From assembly GCF_900114375.1 (NCBI RefSeq), contig NZ_FOSV01000008.1, positions 62,001 through 126,000 on the forward strand: a stretch of 64,000 bases of DNA, given 5' to 3'. How positions within the stretch are numbered: the stretch's first letter is position 1; each line of letters starts with the position of its first letter. Positions 8,838 through 17,919 of the stretch are shown piece after piece. This DNA comes from Methylorubrum salsuginis (GTDB lineage Bacteria > Pseudomonadota > Alphaproteobacteria > Rhizobiales > Beijerinckiaceae). Both the position numbers and the translations under genes were made by a program. A model generated the notes under the pieces. That model searched no databases, was not told the origin of the DNA, and saw only the letters and a program-made list of their open reading frames with translations.

Positions 8838-9737
8838 ATGGTCGAGGCGATGAACTGGATCTCGGAGGTCGTGCGCCCCAAGATCAAGACGCTGTTCAAG
8901 CGTGAGACGCCCGAGAACCTCTGGATCAAGTGCCCGGATACCGGGCAGATGGTCTTCCACAAGGAGGTCGAGCAGAATCACTGGGTCATTCCCGGCTCGG
9001 AGCACCATCTCAAGATGGGTGCCCAGGCGCGGCTCAAGATGATGTTCGACGAGGGCACGTGGATCGACGTGCCGCTGCCCGAGGTCGCCGCCGACCCGCT
9101 CAAGTTCCGCGACGAGAAGCGCTACGTCGACCGCCTCAAGGAGGCGCGGGCCAAGACCGGCATGGCCGACGCCTTCAAGATCGGCTTCGGCCGCGTCGCC
9201 GGCCTGCCGATGACGCTGGCGGTGCAGGAATTCGGCTTCATGGCCGGCTCGCTCGGCATGGCCGGGGGCGAAGCCTTCATCCGCGGCGCCGAGACGGCCC
9301 TGGAGAAACGCACGCCCTACGTGCTGTTCGCGGCCTCCGGCGGCGCCCGCATGCAGGAGGGCATCCTCTCCCTGATGCAGATGCCCCGCACCACGGTCGC
9401 GGTGCGCCGCCTCAACGCCGCGAAGCTGCCCTACATCGTCGTGCTGACGAACCCGACGACGGGGGGCGTCACCGCCTCCTACGCCATGCTCGGCGACGTG
9501 CATCTGGCCGAGCCCGGTGCCCTGATCTGCTTCGCCGGCCCCCGCGTCATCGAGCAGACGATCCGCGAGAAGCTGCCCGACGGCTTCCAGCGGGCGGAAT
9601 ACCTGCGCGAGCACGGCATGGTCGATCAGGTGGTGCATCGCCATCAGCTCAAGGACACGATCGGCCGGCTCTGCGGCCTGCTGATGGACGTGCGCCGCGA
9701 CGCCCCCGTTCCGGCCTCCCTGCCGGACGCGGCCTGA
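8838..9737 (+). CDS. accD: acetyl-CoA carboxylase carboxyltransferase subunit beta
   Basis: The 299-residue protein is AccD. With AccA it transfers carboxyl from carboxybiotin to acetyl-CoA to give malonyl-CoA for fatty-acid synthesis. The crotonase-fold core is intact, with [11 protein letters not shown] and [16 protein letters not shown]. The N-terminal zinc ribbon seen in E. coli AccD is degenerate: only the first Cys remains (IKCPDTGQM), and the second pair reads VIPGSEHH in place of CPKC. The chosen ATG follows AGGAGCGAGAGG; an upstream in-frame extension runs into the tandem repeat and is unlikely to be translated. folC follows after about 127 bp. Confidence 0.95.
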   Translation: MVEAMNWISEVVRPKIKTLFKRETPENLWIKCPDTGQMVFHKEVEQNHWVIPGSEHHLKMGAQARLKMMFDEGTWIDVPLPEVAADPLKFRDEKRYVDRLKEARAKTGMADAFKIGFGRVAGLPMTLAVQEFGFMAGSLGMAGGEAFIRGAETALEKRTPYVLFAASGGARMQEGILSLMQMPRTTVAVRRLNAAKLPYIVVLTNPTTGGVTASYAMLGDVHLAEPGALICFAGPRVIEQTIREKLPDGFQRAEYLREHGMVDQVVHRHQLKDTIGRLCGLLMDVRRDAPVPASLPDAA

Positions 9738-9864
9738 CCTCACCGGGCGCCGCCACGTGATCGCATCGGGCGGCGCCCGTTCCTTGTTTGACTGCGCATC
9801 CCGACGAGCCGGTCCCCGCCTCGTCGGGATGCGCCTGAGAGACTGACGAAGGTTCGAGCGCGAG

Positions 9865-11190
9865 ATGGAATCCTCCGACGCGCTGATGGCGCGCTTCCTC
9901 GCCCTGCATCCCCGCACGATCGACCTGTCGCTCGGGCGGATCGAGCGGCTCTTGGGCGCCCTCAACCATCCCGAGCGGCGCCTGCCGCCGGTGATCCACG
10001 TCGCCGGCACCAACGGCAAGGGCTCGACCATCGCCTTCATGCGGGCGATCCTGGAGGCGGGGGGCTTGGCCGCCCACGTCTACACCTCGCCCCATCTCGT
10101 GCGCTTCCACGAGCGGATCCGCCTCGGCGGCATCGGCGGCGGCCAGTTCGTGGCCGAGGATCGCCTCGCCGACGCCTTCGCCCGCTGCGAGGCGGCCAAT
10201 CGCGGCGAGCCGATCACGGTGTTCGAGATCACCACCGCCGCCGCCCTGCTGCTCTATTCGGAGGCCCCGGCCGACGTGCTGCTGCTCGAAGTGGGTCTCG
10301 GCGGCCGGGTCGATGCCACCAACGTGATCGACCGGCCGGCCTGCGCCGTCGTCACGCCGATCGGGCGCGACCATGCCGAGTATCTCGGCGACACCGTCGA
10401 GGCGGTGGCGACCGAGAAGGCCGGCATCTTCAAGCGCGGCTGCCCGGCGGTGATCGCGCCTCAGGACTATGCCCAAGCCGATTCGGTGCTCTGCCGCGCC
10501 GCCGAGCGGGTGGGCGCGAGCCCCGTGCGGGTCGGCGGCCAGGACTTTTCCGTTCACGAGGAGAACGGCCGGCTCGTCTATCAGGACGAGGCGGAACTGT
10601 TCGACCTGCCCCGGCCGCGCCTGGCCGGGCGCCATCAGCTGACCAATGCCGGCACCGCCATCACGGCGCTTCGGGCCGCGGGCTTCGGCGACATCGGCAT
10701 GGCGGCCTTCGAGGCGGGCCTGCGCAACGTCGATTGGCCCGGAAGGCTCCAGCGGCTGCGCCACGGGGCGCTGGCCGAACGGATGCCGCGGGACGGCGAG
10801 CTGTGGCTCGACGGCGGCCACAACGCCGATGGCGGGCGGATCCTGGCCGCGGCGATGGCCGATCTGGGGGAACGCAGCGACGTGCCCCTCGTCCTGATCG
10901 TCGGCCTCCTCGGCACCAAGGACGCCGAAGGCTTCCTGAAGAACTTCGTCGGGCTCGCCCGCTCCCTCGTGGCGGTGCCGATCTCCGGGCAGATGGCGGC
11001 CCGCCCCGCCGAGGAGGTCGCCGAGATCGCCCGCTCGGTCGGGTTGCAGGCCGGCACCGCCCACAGCGTCGAGGCGGCGGTGGCCGGGCTCTCCGATACC
11101 GTCTTCGAGCGCCCGCCCCGCGTCCTCATCTGCGGCTCGCTCTACCTCGCGGGCGTCGTCCTGGAAGCCAACGGGACGATCCCCGCCTGA
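9865..11190 (+). CDS. folC: dihydrofolate synthase / folylpolyglutamate synthase
   Basis: The 441-residue Mur-ligase-type enzyme adds glutamate to dihydropteroate and extends folate polyglutamate tails in the cytoplasm, using ATP. The P-loop GTNGKGS lies at residues 48-54, the second Mur-ligase motif region is FEITTAAALL, and the KAGIFK motif follows VATE. The length is normal for bacterial FolC. It is the third gene of a trpA-accD-folC run that recurs in alphaproteobacteria, although the gaps here are wide enough for separate promoters. Confidence 0.94.
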   Translation: MESSDALMARFLALHPRTIDLSLGRIERLLGALNHPERRLPPVIHVAGTNGKGSTIAFMRAILEAGGLAAHVYTSPHLVRFHERIRLGGIGGGQFVAEDRLADAFARCEAANRGEPITVFEITTAAALLLYSEAPADVLLLEVGLGGRVDATNVIDRPACAVVTPIGRDHAEYLGDTVEAVATEKAGIFKRGCPAVIAPQDYAQADSVLCRAAERVGASPVRVGGQDFSVHEENGRLVYQDEAELFDLPRPRLAGRHQLTNAGTAITALRAAGFGDIGMAAFEAGLRNVDWPGRLQRLRHGALAERMPRDGELWLDGGHNADGGRILAAAMADLGERSDVPLVLIVGLLGTKDAEGFLKNFVGLARSLVAVPISGQMAARPAEEVAEIARSVGLQAGTAHSVEAAVAGLSDTVFERPPRVLICGSLYLAGVVLEANGTIPA

Positions 11191-11401
11191 TCCCGAAACG
11201 TCGTGCCCGGCCGCCGGTCTCCGAGATCGGCGCTTCGAACACGCCTTGTCCAGTCATGGCACCTCCGGGAGCCCGAAATCGCGGTTTCAGGCGCCCGGGA
11301 GACCTGAAACGGCATCAACGGGTGTGGCCTTCCGGCTACATCGCCACCGGCGGAAATGGTCTAGCTTCATGGCGATCGGGCATTCTGCTGGGGATCAAAA
11401 A

Positions 11402-12316
11402 ATGAAAAAGCTTCTGACATCGCTCGCCGCCTTCACGGCGCTCACCACCGTCGCTTCCGCTGCCGACCTGCCGCGTCGCGCTGCTCCGCCGATCTTCACC
11501 CCGGTTCCGGTGTTCACCTGGACGGGCTTCTACGCCGGTTTCAACGCCGGTTACGGCTTCGGCGTGCAGGACTCGCTGGCCCCGACGCAGGTCAACACCA
11601 TCGACCAGCGCGTCATCAACGGCCCGCCCGGCACCGTCGCCGCCATCCTGTTCAACAACGGCGGCCGTAACGACGGCTTCGTCGGCGGTGGTCAGATCGG
11701 CTACAACTACCAGTTCACCCCGGGTTCCGGCATCGTCGTCGGTATCGAGGCGGACGCTCAGTACGCCGACCTCGGCGGTCGCAACGGCCGTAACGGCGTC
11801 TGCGGCGCCGGTGGCATCACCTGCATCTTCAACAACGCGGCCGGCGTCATCAACCCGGGCGTGACCCTGATCAACCCGACCGGTCTCCAGGGCCTCGACT
11901 TCTTCGGCACCGTCCGCGGCCGCATCGGTTACGCCTTCGACCGCGTCCTGTTCTACGGCACCGGCGGCTTCGCCTACGGCAGCTTCGGTGGCGGTCGCGC
12001 CGTCGACACCGACGACTTCAAGACCGGCTACGCCGTCGGTGGTGGTGTCGAGTACGCGCTCCCGACCGACTCGTTCCTGAACTTCTTCCGCTCCTCGGCG
12101 GTGACGCTCAAGATCGAAGGTCTGTACGTGAACTTCGACGGCAACAACAGCCGCTACGGCTTCGCCAACGCCAACGGCACGATCATCACCGCCGGCCCGA
12201 TCGTCGGTGGCGCTCTGACCAACCCGACCTCGACCATCGTCAACAACGTGGCTCGCCGCGACAACGACTTCGCCGTCGTCCGCGCCGGCCTGAACTACAA
12301 GTTCGGCAGCTACTAA
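11402..12316 (+). CDS. outer-membrane beta-barrel protein (Omp25/Omp31-like)
   Basis: The 304-residue protein has a 21-residue signal peptide (MKKLLTS...SAA) and then the alphaproteobacterial surface-barrel pattern: FTWTGFYAGFNAGYGFG at the first strand, repeated GYNYQF, GRIGYAFDRVLFYGTGGFAYG and a C-terminal strand AVVRAGLNYKFG. It probably forms an 8- or 10-strand barrel in the outer membrane. Codon choice differs from neighbours, with many GGT, CGT and AAC codons, which suggests high expression. A strong hairpin terminator follows. Its function, whether structural or porin-like, cannot be told from the sequence. Confidence 0.85.
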   Translation: MKKLLTSLAAFTALTTVASAADLPRRAAPPIFTPVPVFTWTGFYAGFNAGYGFGVQDSLAPTQVNTIDQRVINGPPGTVAAILFNNGGRNDGFVGGGQIGYNYQFTPGSGIVVGIEADAQYADLGGRNGRNGVCGAGGITCIFNNAAGVINPGVTLINPTGLQGLDFFGTVRGRIGYAFDRVLFYGTGGFAYGSFGGGRAVDTDDFKTGYAVGGGVEYALPTDSFLNFFRSSAVTLKIEGLYVNFDGNNSRYGFANANGTIITAGPIVGGALTNPTSTIVNNVARRDNDFAVVRAGLNYKFGSY

Positions 12317-12346
12317 GCCGAACCCATCCAGGGTCTCGAGACCGAG

Positions 12347-12380
12347 GGAGCCCGGCCGCAAGGCCGGGCTCCTTTGTTTT
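12347..12380 (+). terminator. rho-independent terminator of the outer-membrane protein gene
   Basis: An 11-bp GC-rich stem (GGAGCCCGGCC with GGCCGGGCTCC) around a four-base GCAA loop is followed directly by TTTGTTTT. It begins 30 bp after the stop codon. Confidence 0.88.
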
Positions 12381-12415
12381 GGCCGACTCGATCCAACCGT
12401 CTGTTCTGCGGTCAT

Positions 12416-12450
12416 GAAAAAAGCCCGGCCTCGCGGCCGGGCTTTCTTTT
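12416..12450 (-). terminator. bidirectional terminator serving trxA
   Basis: A 10-bp stem (AAGCCCGGCC with GGCCGGGCTT, loop TCGC) carries an A-tract on its left and TTTCTTTT on its right. It therefore terminates trxA leftwards and can back up the plus-strand terminator. It lies 18 bp past the trxA stop. Confidence 0.85.
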
Positions 12451-12468
12451 GAGATCTGCCGGGCGAAA

Positions 12469-12789
12469 TCAGGCGCTGGCCTGGATCCAGCGCGAAAGGT
12501 CGCCCTTGGGGGCCGCGCCGACCTTCTGGCTGGCGAGCTGACCGTTCTTGAAGATCATCAGCGTCGGGATCGAGCGGATGCCGTAGGTCGAGGCGATCCC
12601 GGGGTTCTCGTCGACGTTGACCTTGACGATCTTCACCTTGCCCTGGAGGTCCACCGAGATCTCTTCCAGCGCCGGGCCGATCTGACGGCACGGGCCGCAC
12701 CACTCCGCCCAGAAATCCACCACGACCGGCTCGGCGGACTTCAGCACGTCCTGCTCGAAGCTCGCGTCGGTCACTTTCACCGTCGCCAT
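12469..12789 (-). CDS. trxA: thioredoxin 1
   Basis: The 106-residue cytoplasmic thioredoxin has the active site WCGPC at residues 30-34 in [11 protein letters not shown], the buried charged residue near its start, and cis-Pro in the [10 protein letters not shown] strand. It reduces protein disulfides with electrons from thioredoxin reductase. In many alphaproteobacteria it sits between folC and addA. Here that order holds broadly, but an outer-membrane protein gene and a sugar dehydrogenase gene are interposed. It diverges from the dehydrogenase gene across a 299-bp gap that shows no other coding feature. Confidence 0.95.
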   Translation of the reverse strand: MATVKVTDASFEQDVLKSAEPVVVDFWAEWCGPCRQIGPALEEISVDLQGKVKIVKVNVDENPGIASTYGIRSIPTLMIFKNGQLASQKVGAAPKGDLSRWIQASA

Positions 12790-13088
12790 CGTCAACGTCC
12801 TTTCGACTCGTGTCCTTCGGGGCACCGGGGAGCGGGGTCGGCGCCTCCTGGGCTCGAGCGGGAACTTGGCGACGCACCCGTCAGCGGTCAAGGCGCCCTC
12901 CTCCGCCCGCCCGGCCGGCACGGGTCTGAGGCGCGAGGCGAGCATGGATGTGCACAGCGCTCCACATCGCGCCGCCCTTGTTCCCGCGTTGCTTGGCCGC
13001 TCCTCCGGCCTCCGACCCTCGCCATCTCGGCCCGGCGCCCCATGTGGCGGGCAGATTCCGGGACAGGCGGACAAGGACTCGAGACGTG

Positions 13089-14384
13089 ATGCGCACCCTT
13101 CCCTTCCTGCTCGCCACCGTCGCGGCCCTCGGCCTCGACGCGTCGGCCTTCGTTCGCTCATCGGCGGCACAGGAGGCCACCCAGGAGGCGCGCCCCTCCC
13201 GCGTCGAGGGCGAGGCGTTCCAGGCGCCGGCCGCGCCGGGCGCCGGCACCAAGACCGCCGAGCAGGGTCCGCCCAACACCGAGTACAAGCCGCTCCTGCC
13301 GAACCAGACCCGCGCGCCCGAGCCGAGCCAGAAGGCGCAGGTCGAGACGGCGGTCTTCGCCAAGGGCCTCGACAGCCCGTGGGCGATGGAGTTCCTGCCG
13401 GACGGCCGCGTGATCGTGACCGAGAAGGCCGGCAAGATCCGCATCGTCGCCAAGGACGGCACGCCGGGTCAGCCGGTGACGGGGGTGCCGAAGGTCGATA
13501 CGCGCGGCCAGGGCGGCCTGCTTGACATCGCCTTGAGCCCGGGCTTCGCCTCGGATCGGACGGTCTATTTCAGCTACGCCGAGCCGCGCGACAAGGGCAA
13601 CGGCACCACCGTGGCGAAGGCCAAGCTGGTCGAGAGCGACGGCAAGGCCCGCCTCGACGACGTCAAGGTGATCTTCCGCCAGACGCCGACCTACGACGGC
13701 GACAAGCATTTCGGCTCGCGCCTCGTCTTCGCTCCCGACGGCAAGCTGTTCGTGACGGTGGGCGAGCGCTCCGACAAGCAGACCCGCGTCCAGGCGCAGG
13801 ATCTGTCGAGCGGGCTCGGCAAGGTCTTCCGCATCGACACCGACGGCAATGCGCCCAAGGACAACCCCTTCGTCGGCGGCGACAAGGCCAAGCCCGAGAT
13901 CTGGTCCTACGGCCACCGCAACGTGCAGGCTGCCGCCCTCGACGGCCAGGGCCGCCTCTGGACCGTGGAGCACGGCCCCCGCGGCGGCGACGAGCTGAAC
14001 CGCCCGCGCCCCGGCCTCAACTACGGCTGGCCGGTGGTGACCTACGGCATCGAGTATTCGGGTGAGAAAATCGGTGAAGGTCAGACTCAGGCCGGCGGCA
14101 CGGTGCAGCCGGTCTACTACTGGGATCCGGTCATCGGCCCCTCGGGCATGGCTTACTATGACAAGGACCTGTTCCCCGACTGGAAGGGCGAGTTCCTGAT
14201 CGGTGGCCTCGTCAGCACCGGCCTCGTCGCGCTCAAGCTCGACGGCGACAAGGTCGTCACCGAGGAGCGCATCCCCCTCGACCACCGCGTCCGCGACGTG
14301 CGCGTCGGCCCCGATGGCGCGGTCTACGCGCTCACCGAGGATGACGGTCAGATCGTGAAGATCACGCCGAAGAAGAGCAGCTGA
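13089..14384 (+). CDS. PQQ-dependent sugar dehydrogenase (GSDH family)
   Basis: The 431-residue protein has an N-terminal signal peptide (hydrophobic [17 protein letters not shown]) and a low-complexity linker to about residue 75. A six-bladed beta-propeller of the glucose/sorbosone dehydrogenase family follows. Recognisable motifs are [33 protein letters not shown] with the likely catalytic His, [12 protein letters not shown] and PGLNYGWP, as in soluble aldose sugar dehydrogenases (Asd/YliI). Such enzymes oxidise aldoses in the periplasm with PQQ and Ca. PQQ use fits a methylotroph-like host, but substrate and cofactor are inferred from family. Confidence 0.85.
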   Translation: MRTLPFLLATVAALGLDASAFVRSSAAQEATQEARPSRVEGEAFQAPAAPGAGTKTAEQGPPNTEYKPLLPNQTRAPEPSQKAQVETAVFAKGLDSPWAMEFLPDGRVIVTEKAGKIRIVAKDGTPGQPVTGVPKVDTRGQGGLLDIALSPGFASDRTVYFSYAEPRDKGNGTTVAKAKLVESDGKARLDDVKVIFRQTPTYDGDKHFGSRLVFAPDGKLFVTVGERSDKQTRVQAQDLSSGLGKVFRIDTDGNAPKDNPFVGGDKAKPEIWSYGHRNVQAAALDGQGRLWTVEHGPRGGDELNRPRPGLNYGWPVVTYGIEYSGEKIGEGQTQAGGTVQPVYYWDPVIGPSGMAYYDKDLFPDWKGEFLIGGLVSTGLVALKLDGDKVVTEERIPLDHRVRDVRVGPDGAVYALTEDDGQIVKITPKKSS

Positions 14385-14430
14385 GGGCGCTCGCGCGTCC
14401 TTGCCCGAAGGTTGGACGGCTGCAGCTGCG

Positions 14431-14474
14431 TTCCCCTCTCCCCGCAAGCGGGGCGAGGGGATGCACGGCTTTCC
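14431..14474. repeat. REP-like palindromic element, copy 2
   Basis: Near-identical to the element at 3630-3675, with the core CCCCGCAAGCGGGG flanked by CCCTCT and CGAGGGG and the same ATGC...GGCTTTCC tail. It lies in the short gap between the converging sugar dehydrogenase and addA genes, so it may act as a shared transcript end. Confidence 0.65.
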
Positions 14475-14481
14475 GGTTTGA

Positions 14482-17400
14482 TCAACGGATGGCCGCCATC
14501 TCCCCCTCTTCCAGGCGCCGCACCACCGGCCCCGAGGTCCACACCAGCAAAGCCGTGATCCGCTTGCCCGGCCAGACCGCGGCGGCCAGCCGCGCGTAGA
14601 GTGCGACCTGGGCGGCCTCGCGTTGCGGGATCGGAGCGTCGTCCTCCGGCGGGCGACCGGTCTTGAAGTCGCAGAGCGTCACGGTGTCGGCGTCGACCAC
14701 GAGGCGGTCGATGCGGCCGGTCACGTCGCGCTCGATCCCGTCCACCGTGAGCCGGCCCGACAGCGCGACCTCGGCCCGCGCCTGAGCCGAGAACAGCGGC
14801 GCCAGCTCCGGCATCGCGATCAGCCGCAGCACCGCGCGCACGAGTTCGTTGCGCTTGGCCCCGTCCAGGGTCGGGGCGCGGGCGCCGGCGAAGCGGGCGG
14901 CGGCTTCCTCCCGGCGGGCCGGGTCGATCCGGGGCAGGTGCTCCAGCAGCGAGTGGATCAGGGCGCCGCGGCGGCGGGCTTCCGCATCGCCCTGGCGGCG
15001 GCGCGGCTCGCGGTGGCCGTCCGCGGCGGCGAGCGCGCCCGACGGGCTCAAGGGCGGCGCCGCCTCTGCCTCGGGGGCGGCGGGGGCAAACAGCCAGTCC
15101 GGCACCGTCTCGGGTTCGGGGAGCGTCGCGGGCGCGGCGTGGCCGGGCGCGGCGGCCCCGCCCTCGCGCCAGAGGGTGATCGGCCCGTGCGCCGTCTCGA
15201 TCCCCTCGCCGGGGCCGAGGTTCCGCTCCAGTCCGATGCGGACCATCTCGCACCACGAGGCCGGGGTCTCGCGGGTCGCGCCGCGATAGGGGGCGATGAC
15301 GAGATGGTCGGCCGCCCGCGTCATGGCGACGTAGAGCAGGCGGTTGTGCTCCTCCCGCGCGCGCGCCTGGAGGGCCTGTCGGGCAACGGATGTCGCCGCG
15401 CAATCCTGCGTGCGCCCCCCGGTCCAGACCGGCGGGAGCGGGCCGTCCGCGGGAGCGTCGAGCGCCAGCAGCGGCGGGTCGTTGCGACCCAAGGGCTCGC
15501 AGCCGTCGATGACGACGACGACCGGCGCTTCCAGCCCCTTGGCGCCGTGCACCGTCATCACCCGCACCTCGTCGCGGCCGGATTCGAGGTCGCGCTTGAC
15601 CGAGAGGCCCGTCTTGCCCCGGCCGGGGCGGGTCACGTAGTCGGACAGGAACGCGTCGAGGCAGGGCGCGGCATCCGCCCCGGCCTCGGCGTCGGCGGCC
15701 TGGGCGAGAAAGACGTCGATGGCATCGCCCGCCTCGCCGCCGAGCCGCGCCACGAGGCGGCTGCGCCCACGATGGGCCCCGAGGAGCGCGGCGTAGAAGC
15801 CGAACGGGCCGTTCTCGGCGGCGAGCCGAATCCACAGGGCCAGCGCGTCGCGCCCGCGGATCGCGGCTTCGTCACCGGCCTCCGCGTGGCGGGTGAGCGC
15901 GTCTTCCAGCGTCTCGGCGAGCGGGCGGCGGGCGGCGATGCGGGTGAGGTCGTCGTCGGTCAGTCCCACCAGTGGGGTCTTGAGGGCGGTGGCGAGCGTC
16001 AGGTCGTCGGCGGGGAGCAGGCCGGCGCGGCCGACCGCGACGAGGTCGAGCACGGCGATGTGGCCCGCCACTTCCAACCGGTCCTGGCCCGCCACCGGCA
16101 CGCCGAGGCCTTTCAGCGCCCGGATCACCTCCTCGAACGCCGCCGAGCGCTTGCGCACGAGGATCAGCACGTCGCCGGGCCGCCAGACCCGGCCGCAAGC
16201 ATCCCCCGTCGTGGTCCAGTCCTTGACCGCCCGGGCGATGCGGCGCGCCACGGTGATCGCGGGGGCGTTGGCCTCCGGCGCATCGACCGGGGCGGCCCAG
16301 GCATCGGGTTCTTCGGCCTCGGCGGGCTCCTCGATGCCCCACAGCTCGACCGCGCCGGGCACGGCGCCGCGGGCGGAGGCGTGGACGGTACCGGTCGCCC
16401 GGTCCTCGAAGGACAGGCCGGCGAAGTGCTCCGGCACCTTGAACACGGCGTCCACCGCCTTGAGCACGGGGTTGGCGGTGCGGAACGAGAGCGTCAGCCC
16501 GACATCGGCGAAGCCGATTCCCGCCTCCGTTGCCGCCTTGCCCCAGGCCCGCCGGGTCAGCTCGAACTCGCGCGGGTCGGCGCCCTGGAAGCTGTAGATC
16601 GACTGCTTAGGATCACCCACGGCGAAGCGCGTGCGCAGCAGGCCGCGGGCCCCCTCGCCCGCCGCGAACTCGGCGGTGAGCGTCCGAAGGATCTCCCATT
16701 GCTGCGGGTTGGTGTCCTGCGCCTCGTCGACCAGCACGTGATCGACGCCGCGGTCGAGCTTGTACAGCACCCAGGAGGCGCCGACGCGGGAGAGCAGGTC
16801 GAGGGTCTTGTGGATCAGGTCGTCGAAATCGAGGGCGCCCTGGCGGGTCTTCTGCGCCTCGATCCGGCGGTGGATTTCGGCGGCGAGCCGGTAGAGCCCC
16901 TCCGTGCGGGCGAGCGCGCGCGCGGCGCGGAGCGCGTCGAACAGCGGGATCAGGCGGGCCTGCTCGTCGAGAAGCGCCTGCTTCACCTCCGGGTCCACCG
17001 CCTTGGTGCCGAGGGACTTTTCGGCGCGGGGCTCGTCCTTGTCGGTGAAGAAGACCGAGCGGTAGGGCCCGAGCGCCTTGCCGGCGTCCAGGAGGCCGCG
17101 CGCTTCGGTGAGCGCGTCGGCCAGCCGTTCGTCGGTCGCCTTGCCGGTGCGGAGTTTGGCGGCCAGCGCCAGCCAGTCGCCGAGGTCGCCCCCCTCCAAG
17201 ATGTCGCGCTCGATGGTCTCGACGCGGGCGCCGTCCTTGAGCGACAGCGCCCGCGGCAGCCGGGCGAGCGCGGGCCCGAGCGCCCGGTGGTCGGAAAACA
17301 GCGCGCGGGTGCGCATGGCGGCGCGGATCGCGTCGCGGAGCGTGTCGCCGGAGGCCTCGGCGCCGACTACGGCGAGCGCTTCCGAGAGGCCCTTGTCGCC

Positions 17401-17919
17401 GCCGAGGATGGCGTCGGCGAGCACATTGTCGGTCTCGATCTCGAACATGTCCCGTGCCTGGGTCTCGTCGAGCACGACGAAGCGGGCCGGCACGTTGGCC
17501 TCGAACGGGAACATGTGCAGCAGCCGCTCGCAGAGCGCGTGCAGCGTCTCGATCTTGAGGCCGCCCGGCGTCTCGACCGCGCGGGCGAACAGGCGGCGGG
17601 CGAGCCGCAGGGTCGCGCGGGCCGGGCGTTCGCCGGTGAGTTCGGTGAGTTCGGCGGTGAGCGTCGCGTCGTCCAGCGTCACCCAGCGGCCGAGGCGCTG
17701 AAACACGCGGATCGACATGTTGGCGGCGGCCGCCTTGGTGAAGGTGAGGCAGAGGATGCGCCCCGGCGGCGCCCCGTCGAGCAGGAGCCGCAGCACCCGG
17801 TCGGTCAGCACCTTGGTCTTGCCCGCGCCGGCATTGGCCGAGACCCAGGCCGAGAGGCGCGGGTCGGCGGCCTGGCGCTGGGCGAGCTTGGTGCGCTCGT
17901 CGACGACGAAACCGCTCAC
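14482..17919 (-). CDS. addA: double-strand break repair helicase AddA
   Basis: The 1145-residue UvrD-family helicase-nuclease has Walker A SANAGAGKTKVL (about 27-38), motif Ia LTFTKAAAANM, a DEAQDTNPQQW Walker B/motif II, motif III GDPKQSIYSFQGA, and MTVHGAKGLEAPVV (motif V region). A C-terminal PD-(D/E)XK nuclease domain carries D1084 and K1086 in CDFKTGRP. With AddB it resects double-strand ends to a Chi-like site and loads RecA. GTG was chosen as start because it forms a GTGA overlap with the stop of addB. The domain set is complete and of normal length. Confidence 0.94.
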   Translation of the reverse strand: MSGFVVDERTKLAQRQAADPRLSAWVSANAGAGKTKVLTDRVLRLLLDGAPPGRILCLTFTKAAAANMSIRVFQRLGRWVTLDDATLTAELTELTGERPARATLRLARRLFARAVETPGGLKIETLHALCERLLHMFPFEANVPARFVVLDETQARDMFEIETDNVLADAILGGDKGLSEALAVVGAEASGDTLRDAIRAAMRTRALFSDHRALGPALARLPRALSLKDGARVETIERDILEGGDLGDWLALAAKLRTGKATDERLADALTEARGLLDAGKALGPYRSVFFTDKDEPRAEKSLGTKAVDPEVKQALLDEQARLIPLFDALRAARALARTEGLYRLAAEIHRRIEAQKTRQGALDFDDLIHKTLDLLSRVGASWVLYKLDRGVDHVLVDEAQDTNPQQWEILRTLTAEFAAGEGARGLLRTRFAVGDPKQSIYSFQGADPREFELTRRAWGKAATEAGIGFADVGLTLSFRTANPVLKAVDAVFKVPEHFAGLSFEDRATGTVHASARGAVPGAVELWGIEEPAEAEEPDAWAAPVDAPEANAPAITVARRIARAVKDWTTTGDACGRVWRPGDVLILVRKRSAAFEEVIRALKGLGVPVAGQDRLEVAGHIAVLDLVAVGRAGLLPADDLTLATALKTPLVGLTDDDLTRIAARRPLAETLEDALTRHAEAGDEAAIRGRDALALWIRLAAENGPFGFYAALLGAHRGRSRLVARLGGEAGDAIDVFLAQAADAEAGADAAPCLDAFLSDYVTRPGRGKTGLSVKRDLESGRDEVRVMTVHGAKGLEAPVVVVIDGCEPLGRNDPPLLALDAPADGPLPPVWTGGRTQDCAATSVARQALQARAREEHNRLLYVAMTRAADHLVIAPYRGATRETPASWCEMVRIGLERNLGPGEGIETAHGPITLWREGGAAAPGHAAPATLPEPETVPDWLFAPAAPEAEAAPPLSPSGALAAADGHREPRRRQGDAEARRRGALIHSLLEHLPRIDPARREEAAARFAGARAPTLDGAKRNELVRAVLRLIAMPELAPLFSAQARAEVALSGRLTVDGIERDVTGRIDRLVVDADTVTLCDFKTGRPPEDDAPIPQREAAQVALYARLAAAVWPGKRITALLVWTSGPVVRRLEEGEMAAIR

